Assembly: GCF_022605165.1 (NCBI RefSeq)
Contig: NC_063070.1
Location: 372,001-436,000 of the forward strand
Source of the DNA: Purpureocillium takamizusanense
Lineage: Eukaryota > Ascomycota > Sordariomycetes > Hypocreales > Ophiocordycipitaceae
Length of the DNA: 64,000 nt
Reading direction: 5' to 3'
Shown: piece by piece, positions 11,192-21,626 of the stretch
Layout of the letters: each line of letters starts with the position of its first letter
How positions within the stretch are numbered: the stretch's first letter is position 1
Program-made: the position numbers and the translations under genes
The notes under the pieces: generated by a model
The model's database searches: none
Told to the model about the DNA's origin: nothing
Seen by the model: the letters and a program-made list of their open reading frames with translations, nothing else

Positions 11192-12848
11192 ATGGACGCA
11201 TCCTCGGGCGCTGACCCGAGAGACGTGGGAGACGCGGATACCCCAGCGCGGGCACAAGCTACAAATGTTGTCGGTTCCTCTTCACTCGGCTCTCACCAGT
11301 CCGGTCCTCCACAGCGTTCACCCTCGTCGTCCAGCATAAACAAAGCGGCGCACCGCCAGAGCTTCGCCGAAAATCTCCGCAACATGCCTCCATCGCCTCG
11401 ACATCGGCACCCATCCTTGACCCAAGCTGCGGTTCAGGATCTCATGAACCACCCACCCTCGGGCAGCAAGCATACCAACCCCCGATTTGCTGGGCGAGAC
11501 TGGCGCGATATCGCCATCGGGGAGCTGACCTCTCCCGACGACATTCGCTGGATCGACATGGACAGTAGCGTTGAGGAGGCGACTATCGTAAGTGCTGCCC
11601 TCGCCGCCTATCTCTGACGAAGCGCGAGGCCTTTGCATGCCGATCCGTAGCTGCTTCTACAACCTCGCGATCTGACCGGTCACTAGGCACTTCTCAAGAG
11701 CAAAACCAACGTCGTTCTCATACGAGAGGATGCGTCGTCGACCACCGCCATTTCCACCTTTGACTACAGCGATCTGAACGCCTACCTTCTCGTGGTGGTT
11801 GGTCTGTCTCGGCCCGATGGTGAGCAGCTGCAGCTTTTCAATCGCATCATGAGCACTGCCCAGCAAGGAGGCCGGATCGCCCTCCGAGAGATCCAACCCA
11901 TCTGTAGGCAGGACCCAATTGTCAACGTCGTGTCCACGAGTAACCTTGCGCACGCTATCGAGATACTCGGGAGCGGAATCCACCGAGTTTTGGTTACCGG
12001 GGCCTCCGGTTCTGTGGTGGGGGTCCTCAGCCAGCTTCACATGGTCGACTTCTTCTGGAACGAGGGAGTCAACTTCCCAACCATTGATCGTCTGTACCCG
12101 GTGCTTCTTCGCGATCTCGCCATCGGGACACACAAGATCATATCGGTGAAGTAGGGCAGCTCGAGCGTTCGCGAGTGGGGGAACAACGGCCAATGCTGAC
12201 GCAATTGCTAGTTCCGACGCGCCTCTCTCGGACGCCTTGATACTCATGAATGACGAAGGCCTCACAAGCATTGCCGTGGTTGACAACGGGCAGAACGTGG
12301 TTGGCAACATCTCATCCAAAGACGTCCGTCATTTGACCACCACATCGAGCGCACCCCTACTCAACGATTCATGCATGCACTTCATCTCCGTCATTCTAAA
12401 CGAGAGGGGTGTGGAGAAGGGGCAGGACACACTCCCTGTATTTTACGTGAACCCGTACTCGACTCTGGCTCACACGGTAGCGAAACTCGTTGCCACCAGG
12501 TCACACCGAATGTGGGTTGTGGAATCTGCATCACCGTCACCGTCTGCGCCAGCAACACCGCTGATGGGACCGCAAACCCACGTGAGCGGTGCCCCGCCGT
12601 CGAACCAGGCGCCGCCGTCCCCTGTGCCAACCGTCGCAGTCCCAGCCTCAGCTATGGCCGGAGCGCGCATCTCTGGGAAGCTGAGCGGCGTCGTCTCTTT
12701 GACAGACATTCTCAACATGTTTGCCAAGTTCAGTGGGTTGCATCCCTCGGATCCGGGGGAGCAAAGGGCCAGACGTCGAAGGAGCTCGAGCAGTTCGGTG
12801 CGGCCGAGCTTGGAGTCGTCTCGGGCAAGCATTGATGTTCGCCGGTAG
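11192..12848 (+). CDS. sds23: Sds23/Moc1-family protein with CBS domains
   Basis: Sds23 proteins inhibit PP2A-type phosphatases and link nutrient state to mitosis and cell separation; they act in nucleus and cytoplasm. Three exons (11192-11587, 11687-12150, 12212-12848) give 498 aa. A Ser/Pro-rich N-terminus of about 85 residues is followed by CBS modules starting around G-R-D-W-R-D-I-A-I. The conserved stretch [12 protein letters not shown] is visible, as is a later CBS repeat ending G-V-V-S-L-T-D-I-L. The linker before the last beta strand carries a long Ala/Pro/Ser insert (about residues 390-435). The tail is Arg/Ser-rich and could be a phosphorylation target. The first ATG in frame is 11192. 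The second donor (GTAGGG) is weak, but it gives the expected junction V-N-S-D-A-P-L. Confidence 0.92.
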
Positions 12849-13922
12849 CGAGGACTTGATGAGCTGGGGTTCCGAGAAGTGAGCATGTCAAGGAGCGCGG
12901 GCGGGGCACGCTTCGCTGCGTAACCGTCTCGCTCAGGCAGTACCGTGCTGAGGAAGACTGTCGACGAGAGTTGTGCTAGTTGTCATGCCAGACAAACTCG
13001 ACGACTTGCTAACCCCTTCCATTTGGTTGACTTACCCGCGCAGTTTAGGTCTGCAACGGGAATAGTCTTAGGACTCTGCACGTAAGCAGGCCCAGCTCTG
13101 CAACAGTCGCAAGACTTGGCGGACACGCAGCCAGGGGCAGATGCTGAAAACGACCGTTGCCCGGGGTAGAATGTTTCTGGGGATCCAGGCAGCTCGACCA
13201 CCCAGCCTGACCGGCGCAGTCGACAGGCCGGAGCGGAATCTGGATGACCGGCCGCTGCGGCCCCAAGTTTCCTTGTGTTAGTTATCGTCGAGTGAGCGAC
13301 GAGAGGGTGCCATGTTGTATGCCTCTCCGCTCGCTGCACTGACGACTCAACACTGTACCTTAGTATATTATTGAATCGCAAACCCTGCGTGTGGTATGAT
13401 CGTTACTCTTGTGAGCAACCTACACGCTCGGGAGTGATGGCGATGGATGACGCCTAGATGGGTCCTTGGGGGCCGCCGGCCCAGCGTGCCGTGGCGCCCT
13501 TGGGTGGGTGGCGAAACCCGCTGCCCAAAACGTCCATGAACGCTGGGGCTTACGCCACCCCAGCACCAGCACCGGGCGCCCGCCGTGCATTCACTCACTC
13601 ACGTTCAATGTCGACGCCGTTGACTCACGCTCTCATCGCTCGACCTGTTTCATCTTTTCTCGTCGGCAACGTCGTCACAACCCGGACCCGAGACCGCAGC
13701 AAGCGACAACCATCTTGACTCTCCATCTCCCTGTGGCTCTATCACCATTGCAAAGCATCCGTCTTCCACCACATCTTCTCCATCGCCGCCCTCGGATCTG
13801 CCTGCCTAGGGTCACGAGAAGAGCTCCCAAACGACCACACCCGGCAAAGGCCTCAGCACCAATGGAAGCGTCGCCGCCCAGCTCGTCCCCTTGCATCTTC
13901 GCCAACACTCTTGTATCGCGAC
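12849..13922. other. Intergenic region between sds23 and the NYN gene
   Basis: About 1.1 kb holds the 3' end of sds23 and the promoter and 5' leader of the NYN-domain gene. The last 300 bases are C/T-rich, typical of a fungal leader. I see no ORF with family resemblance and no repeat. Confidence 0.55.
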
Positions 13923-15443
13923 ATGAGTGACGCAGGGAGCGCCGCCAGTATCACTCCGGCGCGCCGCGGCGACAATGACCGGCCCCCGAGGCTTGGCGAC
14001 TTTGACAAGCTGCAAGGCCGTACCGCCTCGTTGCCCGTCTCGGGGGAGTTCAAGTCCAAGGAGAGGACGTGGCCCCGCTGGTTCAGCGAGGGCGTCTCGC
14101 CTGCTTCCCCGACGCCATCGGACTCATCTCTCAAGCTGGGGGACTTTCGCGGAATAGTCTCACTTCTCAGAGTCGGCGAGGGCCTGGACGCTCCTCATGA
14201 GAAGCGCCCCTTGGACAGACAAGAGCTCCACCGACTGGCCAATATCAGCCGCGCCGCTTCTCCTATTTCACACTCGGATCCAATCCCAATTCCCTCGCGT
14301 CCCGACGGCGGGCTTCACCCGCCGTCCGGATTACAAGATGACGATCCCCTTTCGGCTACCGACCCTGTACATGAGTCCGGGTCCTCAAGATCCACGATTG
14401 ATGCCTCGAGTACTCCCGGCACCACCCCTCCAGAGCCAGACTTTTGCTCGGCTCAACGTCCTGCATCATCGCAACTCTGTCCAGCAAAACGAACGGCCGC
14501 GAGGCCTAGCACGCTGCAACAGATCCTATCATACCAGAAGACGAAATACGGGCCTTTAATCCCCGTGTACGGCCAGGTGGCTTCCACGGCACAGAAACAC
14601 GAGTCGCTGATGAACGGCCTCGTGCGACATCGGGTACTGGACGCCGAAAACGCACTTCTCTTCCCAGCCACGACATCCAACGGCATCCACGTATTCCTCG
14701 ACATGTCCAACATCAGTATTAGCTTCCATAATGCTCTCCGGGACAGGTTCTCGGTGGGCGTCGAGGCACGTTTCGTGCCTCTTCCCTCACTGAACCTGCA
14801 GTTTCTCACGGAAATCCTCGTGCGCGGCCGTTCAGCCGTGTCACTCAATGTCGGATGCTCTGTGCCCCCGCGGCGGGCGGAGCCGCGCTTCGTCGGCCAA
14901 CTACGGAGTTTGGGCTATCACGTAGACTTGAGGGAGCGAAGGCCAGTGCTGGAACCGAGTGTGCCGCATCGTGTGCCGCGCGGGCAGGCTCCCGCCGCCG
15001 TGTTCGCAACCTCGTCCTCGTCTGACGAAATGTCTTCGGGGACTGCCGCCGCCGCCGCCGCCGTCCGCTACGTGGAGGATTTGGTGGATGAGGTGCTGCA
15101 GACCCGCATCGCCGAGTCTGTTATGGAGTGCTTCCAGCGCCAAGGCACAATTGTCCTCGCGACTGGCGATGCTCAGCCAGCTAAGCACTCGGACGGCTTC
15201 TTGACCTACGCCATTCGGGCTCTGAAAATGGGCTGGAATGTTGAAGTAGTGTCTTGGAAAAACAGCTTGTCCTCACACTGGCGGAATCCCGCATGGGCCG
15301 CCAACTGGGGCACCAGATTCCGTGTCATTGAGCTGGATCCTTTTTTGGATGAGCTACTGGCTTGTCCCACAACATCAACGCGATCTTGCTACGAGAGCGA
15401 TGGCGCATCACGTGTTAAGCCGGGGAGACTCAAGGATACTTAA
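13923..15443 (+). CDS. NYN-domain (PIN-like nuclease fold) protein of unknown function
   Basis: A single exon encodes 506 aa. The first 230 or so residues are Ser/Pro/Arg-rich and look disordered. The folded part (about residues 255-480) begins with a strand ending in Asp, F-L-D-M-S-N-I-S-I, like the first metal-binding Asp of NYN/PIN nucleases. It continues with S-L-N-V-G-C-S-V and R-S-L-G-Y-H-V-D-L, then V-L-A-T-G-D-A-Q, where a second acidic residue is expected, and W-N-V-E-V-V-S-W. An Ala run interrupts the domain near residue 380 (GCC repeats at 15047-15063). NYN domains cleave or bind RNA in several families (limkain-b1, Zc3h12a). Whether this one is active is not known, because G-D-A-Q followed by K-H-S-D-G-F replaces the usual G-D-x-D. 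ATG 13923 is the first in frame. There is no signal peptide or membrane segment. Confidence 0.8.
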   Translation: MSDAGSAASITPARRGDNDRPPRLGDFDKLQGRTASLPVSGEFKSKERTWPRWFSEGVSPASPTPSDSSLKLGDFRGIVSLLRVGEGLDAPHEKRPLDRQELHRLANISRAASPISHSDPIPIPSRPDGGLHPPSGLQDDDPLSATDPVHESGSSRSTIDASSTPGTTPPEPDFCSAQRPASSQLCPAKRTAARPSTLQQILSYQKTKYGPLIPVYGQVASTAQKHESLMNGLVRHRVLDAENALLFPATTSNGIHVFLDMSNISISFHNALRDRFSVGVEARFVPLPSLNLQFLTEILVRGRSAVSLNVGCSVPPRRAEPRFVGQLRSLGYHVDLRERRPVLEPSVPHRVPRGQAPAAVFATSSSSDEMSSGTAAAAAAVRYVEDLVDEVLQTRIAESVMECFQRQGTIVLATGDAQPAKHSDGFLTYAIRALKMGWNVEVVSWKNSLSSHWRNPAWAANWGTRFRVIELDPFLDELLACPTTSTRSCYESDGASRVKPGRLKDT

Positions 15444-15683
15444 ATCAGCCACAGAGGGCATGGTATGACAGGCCGTACACTTTTGAGAATAGTAAATAAC
15501 ATAAATCATTGAAATAACAACTAAAAATAAACATCTAAACTCCATGAGGCATGTACGCTTGATGTTGCGGAGACCGCATCAACGACAAGAGTGAGTTGGC
15601 CGCAACTTGGCATAAAGCAAACGAAGGCGGAGGGAAACTGGCGCGATCGGGGAGCGTGTGACGGATGATGGCCCGAAAGGATG

Positions 15684-17117
15684 CTACTGCTCACAGTGAG
15701 AAGCCCCAATGATTCCCCAGAATCCTTCTGTGTTGAAGGTGCCTGCATTGTTCTCCTTCCAGCGATCGTTGAAGGCCGAAAAGAGGATAACGTCTCCAGG
15801 GGTGTTCGAGAACTCTTGCCTGATGGAGCTCAGTGCCGCCTTCTGGTTCTCCAGACTTGGCACCGCCAGTCCGTTCCGCTGCCCCTTCATCGGCCAGCCG
15901 GTTTCAGTGACGACGACGTTTTTAGGGCTCGGCAGTGCGTCCTTGACTCCGCCCACTGTTTTGCGTAGCCACTGACCGGCCTCGGCCGCCGTCACATCTT
16001 TATCGAAGAAGGCGTGTGCGTTGATAGCGCAGTAATCGGATGCACTGCAGAGCTCTGGGTGCGCCATGGCGGCCGTGAAGGTGTCGACAGTCACCACCGG
16101 GCCCTTGTATCCGGCTTCGCGGAGCGTTGAGCGCACAGACCTGACTGCCGACACGACCTGATCTGCCGTGGCTTTTCCATTGTTGACAAGCTCGTTTCCG
16201 ACACTGACGGTGTGGATCATGTCCCAGTCGCCGTTAACGGCAGAGGTAATGATTTTCGCCTCGTTTTCGACTTGCTGTGGATCCCAGATGCCGACAAAGA
16301 GCTTCATACCCAGAGCTTTGGCAGCGGAGTAAACGTTTTGGACTTGATCACAGTCCGTACCGTAGATGCGCACCAAGGAATATTGCTTGGCAAGGTGGCC
16401 CAGGTCACACTCGATCTCCGCCTTTGACTTGCACTGATGATCTGCTCGGTACGGTGCGTACGAGATTCCATAGCGCTCCGATGTTGGGGGAGCAGAGCTC
16501 GAGTCCGATTGATCGGACTGCGTGCCTTCGTGTGACTCCTGAGGAGCAGGGAGGTCGGGGACGGTGGCCGCAGTTGGTTCCGGGCGTGAGGACATGGCCT
16601 GGGCCGAAGGTTGAGAGCCCTGCGCTGAGGCATGACTATCCTCTGCCGGCTCCGGTGTGGGCGGCTTCTTGGATTCCGGTGCTGGCGGTGGTGGCAGCGG
16701 TGCTGCAGCAGCAGTAGTCTCGCTGGCGTGCTGAGTTGGAAGGAGCAGGGTCTGTGTCGACAGGGGAGCAGTCGCGGAGGCTTTCACCGCTGAAGCTTTG
16801 TCGTGGCCGAGGGCCAAAGACGTTGGTAGCAGCAGCACGCTCTCCGTAGCTGTCTCAACTGGCTTGCCGTCGCTATCGACCCAGACAAGAACTTGGGGAA
16901 CGCGCGTGGCCTCCCTTACTGTCGAGTCATAGAAGATGATGTCGTCGCCATCGGCGCCATCACGACGCAAAAGCGTCTTGCCTACAGAGGCGTCAGCTAT
17001 TGGGGCAGCTCACACAACGGGAGGTGTGCGTCGGGGCATCAGAAACTCACTGGCAGGGTGGCAGACGGCCAGACGGCCCAGCACAACGGCTGAGAGGAGT
17101 AGTCGTGCCCAGGCCAT
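15684..17117 (-). CDS. Secreted GH17 beta-1,3-glucanase / glucanosyltransferase (Scw4/Mp65-like)
   Basis: This wall enzyme cuts or rearranges beta-1,3-glucan at the cell surface. Two exons (17051-17117 and 15684-16981) give 454 aa. Exon 1 encodes almost exactly a signal peptide (M-A-W-A-R-L-L-L-S-A-V-V-L-G, cleavage near residue 19). A dibasic site K-T-L-L-R-R-D follows and could be processed by Kex2. Residues about 55-190 form a Ser/Thr/Pro/Ala-rich linker likely to be O-mannosylated. The GH17 domain (about 195-454) starts Y-G-I-S-Y-A-P-Y. The proposed acid/base is Glu286 in S-V-G-N-E-L and the nucleophile Glu382 in V-V-T-E-T-G-W-P. No C-terminal GPI signal is seen; it ends in H-C-E-Q. It lies tail to tail with the NYN gene, with 240 bases between the stops. 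Confidence 0.93.
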
Positions 17118-18585
17118 TGGAACGGACAATGGAAACGAAAGCCACGAGTACGTCGGCGACAAGAAAATTGCCCGGAAGCCTTCAGTGCGCGGGCGCGCGT
17201 GGGAGGAAAAAGAGCCGATGCTCGTAGATCGAAAGTAAGAGACTAGATTGAATGATAGAAGCGCAGGTAGCGAGCGACAGAAAAGGAGCGTAGCTATCCT
17301 AGGGTTACGCGACGGTGTGGAGGGATGAACGAAGGACAAACACCAGAAACAGAGTCGACGACGAACAGCCGGATGTGAGACGCGACAGACGTGAGGACGG
17401 GTCAGACGAGCATCGAGGAAGGACGAAGCCGCCGCATTAAGACCCGGGCAGCCGGCACAGGCGTTGCCAGGGCACAGCGGCAGTTGCGCTCGAGGCCCTG
17501 GCCAGGGCTACTCCGCGGTCCATCACCCGGGGCGGCCATCATACCCTCATCAATAAACACGCGCCGACGAGGTATGTGCCACCCAGTGTCGTTGGTGAGG
17601 TCGGAATGCTGGTGTTCCAGGTTGGGGCTGCCACGGGACGCCGGTCGAGTCCGGGGCAAAAGGGGGAGGGAGGGAGAAGGGGAGGGGGGAGGGCTTGGAG
17701 GGGCAGGGGCCTACTGACTACCTAAGCGAGCATACTTGAACAACCAATTTTGTCTCACAAGCCTTTGCTGTCCTCCTCATCGTCCCTGCTCTCTTTCTTC
17801 CAAGCTGCTTCCTTCTCCTTCTCCTCCCTTTTTTCCCTTGTGTCGCGTTACCGAACACACTATACTACCAACCTGCACAATACCTTCTTGGTACTGACCT
17901 CCACCGGCAGGCAGGCTACGTCATGCCCTCGTGGGCAGCTTGACGCAGCCGTCGCCCCTGTCAACCGCCGCATTTCTCCATCGTGATGCGCTCAAGGCAC
18001 CTCTGGCCAGGAAACCCCCGTCTTTGCATGCCGCAAGACCTGTCGTTGCCTCGGTGTGACGAATGCTTGCATTGCATCGCTAACGAGCCGCCTGGTCGTC
18101 GCCATTGCTTTGCCTGTTCTCGATCCTTGCCTGGCTTGGTGAATGCATCCCTGCATCATCGTCATCGTAGAAACGAGACAGGCTGGCAATCATGTCTGCT
18201 GGGGGCTGGGCGACATGCCGATTCAGCGCCCATCCGCCTCCCGATTTCAACTGGCAGCGTGTCGCGTCGCATTGGACCGGGTCATGAGTCCCTTGTGTCA
18301 GTCGACCTTCCCAACAGCGACACAGTGAACCAGCTGGGCGCACAATGCAACTTCTATTTATTAGTCATTAAGTTTTCGCAACCGGAGTACAGTATGCCGC
18401 CTCTTTCTTTTGTACAGCCCCGCGCCGTCTTGGGGGTTGGACGTTGGTGTCCTCCTTCCGCCTCGTTGGCCCATGCCGTCTGGGCGCGCCTCGTCTCCAG
18501 TCGGGGCCTTTGCCCACATCGTATCAGCACGCTGTCCCGCGCAAGTCGGCAAGTGAGTCCCTCAAAAGTCCTCACTGTTGGTCTC
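17118..18585. other. Intergenic region between the GH17 gene and lcb1
   Basis: This 1.5 kb holds the promoter of the GH17 gene and the 3' end of lcb1. There are G-rich (17640-17705) and T/C-rich (17750-17840) tracts. A plus-strand frame opens at 17983, but it runs antisense into lcb1 exon 4 and has no recognisable domain, so I do not call it. Confidence 0.55.
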
Positions 18586-20336
18586 TCAGGCCGACTTGCT
18601 ACTCCCTTTACGGGTCATGACTTTGGTGATGGCGTGCCGGATCGTGACGCCCGCCTTCTCGATGTCCTTCTTCGAGAGAGCCGATGTGATGCACACCTTC
18701 AGCGCCGGTTGTGCGTACCAGTCGCCATCCTTGGCCGCAATGGCATAGTGGTAAGGTCTGTTCTTGAACCTTGCAACTAAGACGCCATTCGCTAGTGCCT
18801 GCATCGCGCCTAGTTAGCATAGAGAAGCATCTTCCTGTTGCATGCGCGTGCTACGCGACCCACCTCATCTGCACATTCCATCAGGAGGCGTTCCTGGTCG
18901 TCAACGCTCAGCTTCCTCGCCTTGATAACCTCGGGTTTGAGCACCAAGAGCATGACGGGGTTCTCAGGCGCGCTGGTACACATAACCCAGTCGCTGCGAG
19001 GGTCAAGCTGGGCTCTCATCGCCTTGACGTTGTCCCGGCATTGCGTAAGGATATCCGGGTTGGCCTGCAGCAGGTGCACCGTTTCGCTTGACGTCATTGC
19101 CAGCATGGCTGGTAGAGCGGCCGAGAACGTGTATGCCGACGAGGTAATGCGCTGGTGCTCTACCACGTCTTTGGTTCCGCAACAGAAGCCACCACCGGCG
19201 CACAGCGGTCCCGACAAAGACCCGACAATCATGTCCACCTGCTGGGGGTCCACGTTTTGCGCTTCCGTGAGGCCGCGACCCGTCCGACCGAGAACACCAA
19301 AAGACCATGTCTCATCGAGGATGATCCGGAACTTGTACTTTTCCTTGAGCTCGACCAGCTTGGGCAAGTCGATGGAGTCGCCCAAGGTCTCGAACAAGCC
19401 CTCTGTGACGATGAATCTCCGAGTGAGTTTCTTGGCCTTGGCCTGCTCCTTGACCACGGCCTGCATCACCTTTTCCAGATGTGCCATGTCCCCGTGGTTG
19501 TACCACTTGATGTGGCTCCGCGAGGCCTGCAGTCCCTTGCGGATGGAGTAGTTGACAGCCTTGTCAGCAATAATAACATCACCGCGCTTGCAGAAGGCGG
19601 GGATAACACTGGAGATGGTCGAGAAGGACTGTGCGTAGACTATGCAGCCTTCTGTGCCCAGGAAGTTGGCGATATCCGCTTCGGCCTTGACGTGGACATC
19701 CTGCGTGCCGTAAAACTGCGGCGGCCCGCAGGGTCCGACCCCATAGGTTCGCAAGGTTTGGATTGCCTTCTCCTTTATCTGCTCGTTGGCATTGAAGTTA
19801 TAGAAATTGTACGACGCGAGGTTCGTAACGGTGCGGCCGGTGGCGAGCTTGACCTTGGGGCCAGGCGGCCTGGGATCACGAGGGTCGTCAGTCTTGCGGG
19901 TCTCGACATCATCAAGCAGCAGGGACGCCGCCGAGGAATGGTAATTACCCAACGATGACGGGAACTTTGTCTCCGTCGGCCTCCTCGAGCGATGTCCTCT
20001 CCGCAACAAGCGGCTCAGGGGTCCATTCATCGACCAGCTCATCGATTTCCTGCGCACCCTATTGCATCAGCGGTGCGGTCGCAACAGAGGTGGCGCGCTA
20101 CCTACGTCTTCTCTCAGTTTCACGTAGTTGAGCTTATGGGTAGAATAGGAAGGCGACAGTAGGTATCGGATAAAGAAGAGCACGAGGATGAGTTCGATGG
20201 CGGACCGCACAGGGTCGTTCTGGTAGCTTGACTGGATGTACCGCACCAGCACAGCCGAGCCGGGCACCTTTTGGAAATTCAACCACGCATGCTGCAGCGC
20301 TTGGCCCAGCCGCGCCTGTAGTGCCTCGAACTCCAT
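18586..20336 (-). CDS. lcb1: Serine palmitoyltransferase subunit 1
   Basis: With Lcb2 this ER-membrane subunit condenses serine and palmitoyl-CoA, the first step of sphingolipid synthesis. Four exons (20106-20336, 19949-20049, 18864-19869, 18586-18798) give 516 aa. An N-terminal membrane segment (about residues 43-60, I-E-L-I-L-V-L-F-F-I) precedes the alpha-oxoamine synthase fold. The stretch G-V-G-P-C-G-P-P-Q-F-Y-G-T near residue 140 is strongly conserved. At the position of the PLP-binding lysine the sequence is G-S-L-S-G-P-L-C-A-G-G-G, with no lysine, as expected for the non-catalytic Lcb1 subunit. The second intron (19870-19948) is required: the long frame reading through it replaces conserved sequence. 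The last intron has GTGGGT as donor and a GCTAAC branch site. Confidence 0.96.
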
Positions 20337-21626
20337 GTATGCGTCGAGAGGGGGAGGGCGACGGGCTGACGGGAGTCTCGAGGTTGACGCTTCCGAGGTT
20401 GTCTTTGTCCGGTCGACGATGGACGGGAATTGGTGGCGCCTGGACTCGCAGAACTGGAGCAGCACAGGGGCATTCGGGTGCGTCGGGGCGGCCCCACTGC
20501 ATTTACCAAGGTGCCTACCTACCTAGGTACTACTAGGTACCTTACTAAGGTAAAGATGGATGGGGCTCATTCACTGCATGTACCTACCAAGCGGTGGACA
20601 GAAAAAGAGGCACCGCAATTACAACTTTGCGGGCGAAACGATCAAAGCGTGGCAGAAATCCTCCACGAAAATAACGATAAGCGCAATAAAAATCGCCTTC
20701 TTTTAACACGATATTAATCAAGTCCCTTAAAGAAGATTATAGCTTCTTTTTTTTTATCCTCTATAGCTATTCTGTCTATGGTAGAGGGGGCGAGGAATTT
20801 CGCGGTGCCTCTTTTTCTGTCTACCGCTTGCCTACTTACCTTAGTACCGTACTTGTATCTCCTTGCTTCAATCCAGGTACTTGGTACCTACCTAGGTACC
20901 TAGTAGTACGTAGAACCAGGTCCATCATGTTCCCATCAGGGGGCCTGCCCCGGCTGCGGGCCAGCCGCCACCCCTTGGCAGAACGCCCGCGACCCGTCAT
21001 GAATTAGTAGAGTGAGTGTCGCTGCACGAGCAGGGCACATCACGCGTTACCTGTAGGTACAGTAAGTTAATACTGCCTTAGGTACCTTAGCCAGGCGCGT
21101 GGCGCTGAACTGGGCGGTTAGTGACGCCGCCGACTCGGCCGACTTTGTTTTGCCGCCACACCTCTGATGAATTGATGTCACGATCAAAGGTCTCAACGAT
21201 CCGGACCCCTTTGACTACTACTAACTTACATACCGTGTACTACACTACTGCGGTAGAGAGAGGCACAAGGTAGCGGAAGCACAGGAACAAAACATCACTT
21301 TCCGACACCGACATCACACCTCTTCCCGTCAGTCAAGTATTGGCATGCAAATGTATTTCCCTTGCCTCGCGCAACGAATGGTTTCTACAGGCGCACTCAA
21401 TGATTAGAACAAATGCAGACCAACCAACAATACCCATAGCCCAGCAGTGCCATAAACCACACGAAAAAATCAACCAAGGTGGCCCTTTTGGGCAAGGCGC
21501 CATGGCCCTGAGGTGGCTCACAACGAGGGTCAAGCCAGTGTCCATGGCTTCCGCTATGGACCATTCTCCTCCCTCTGAGTCCCCATATTTGCAGCAAGCC
21601 GCGAACTCCGCTTCAATGTACAATCT
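20337..21626. other. Intergenic region between lcb1 and fks1, with a MITE-like insertion
   Basis: About 1.3 kb lies between the lcb1 start and the fks1 stop. It contains the inverted-repeat element at 20588-20830 and dense TACCTAGGTACC words on either side (20517-20551, 20877-20910). No ORF with family resemblance is present. Confidence 0.6.
20588..20830. mobile_element. MITE-like element with 29-bp terminal inverted repeats
   Basis: The left end (20588-20616) and the right end (20802-20830) are inverted copies that differ at one base in 29. The element is 243 bp, has an AT-rich interior with no ORF, and is flanked by CCTAC on both sides (20583-20587 and 20831-20835), a possible 5-bp target duplication. 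These features fit a non-autonomous DNA transposon. The caveat is that CCTAC is very common in this spacer, so the duplication may be chance. I see no second copy in the window and cannot assign a superfamily. Confidence 0.75.

Noticed and set aside
17983..18780. 265-codon plus-strand ORF
   Set aside because: It runs antisense through lcb1 exon 4, has erratic composition (many Cys, Arg, His) and matches no family; it is the mirror of spacer plus a real exon.
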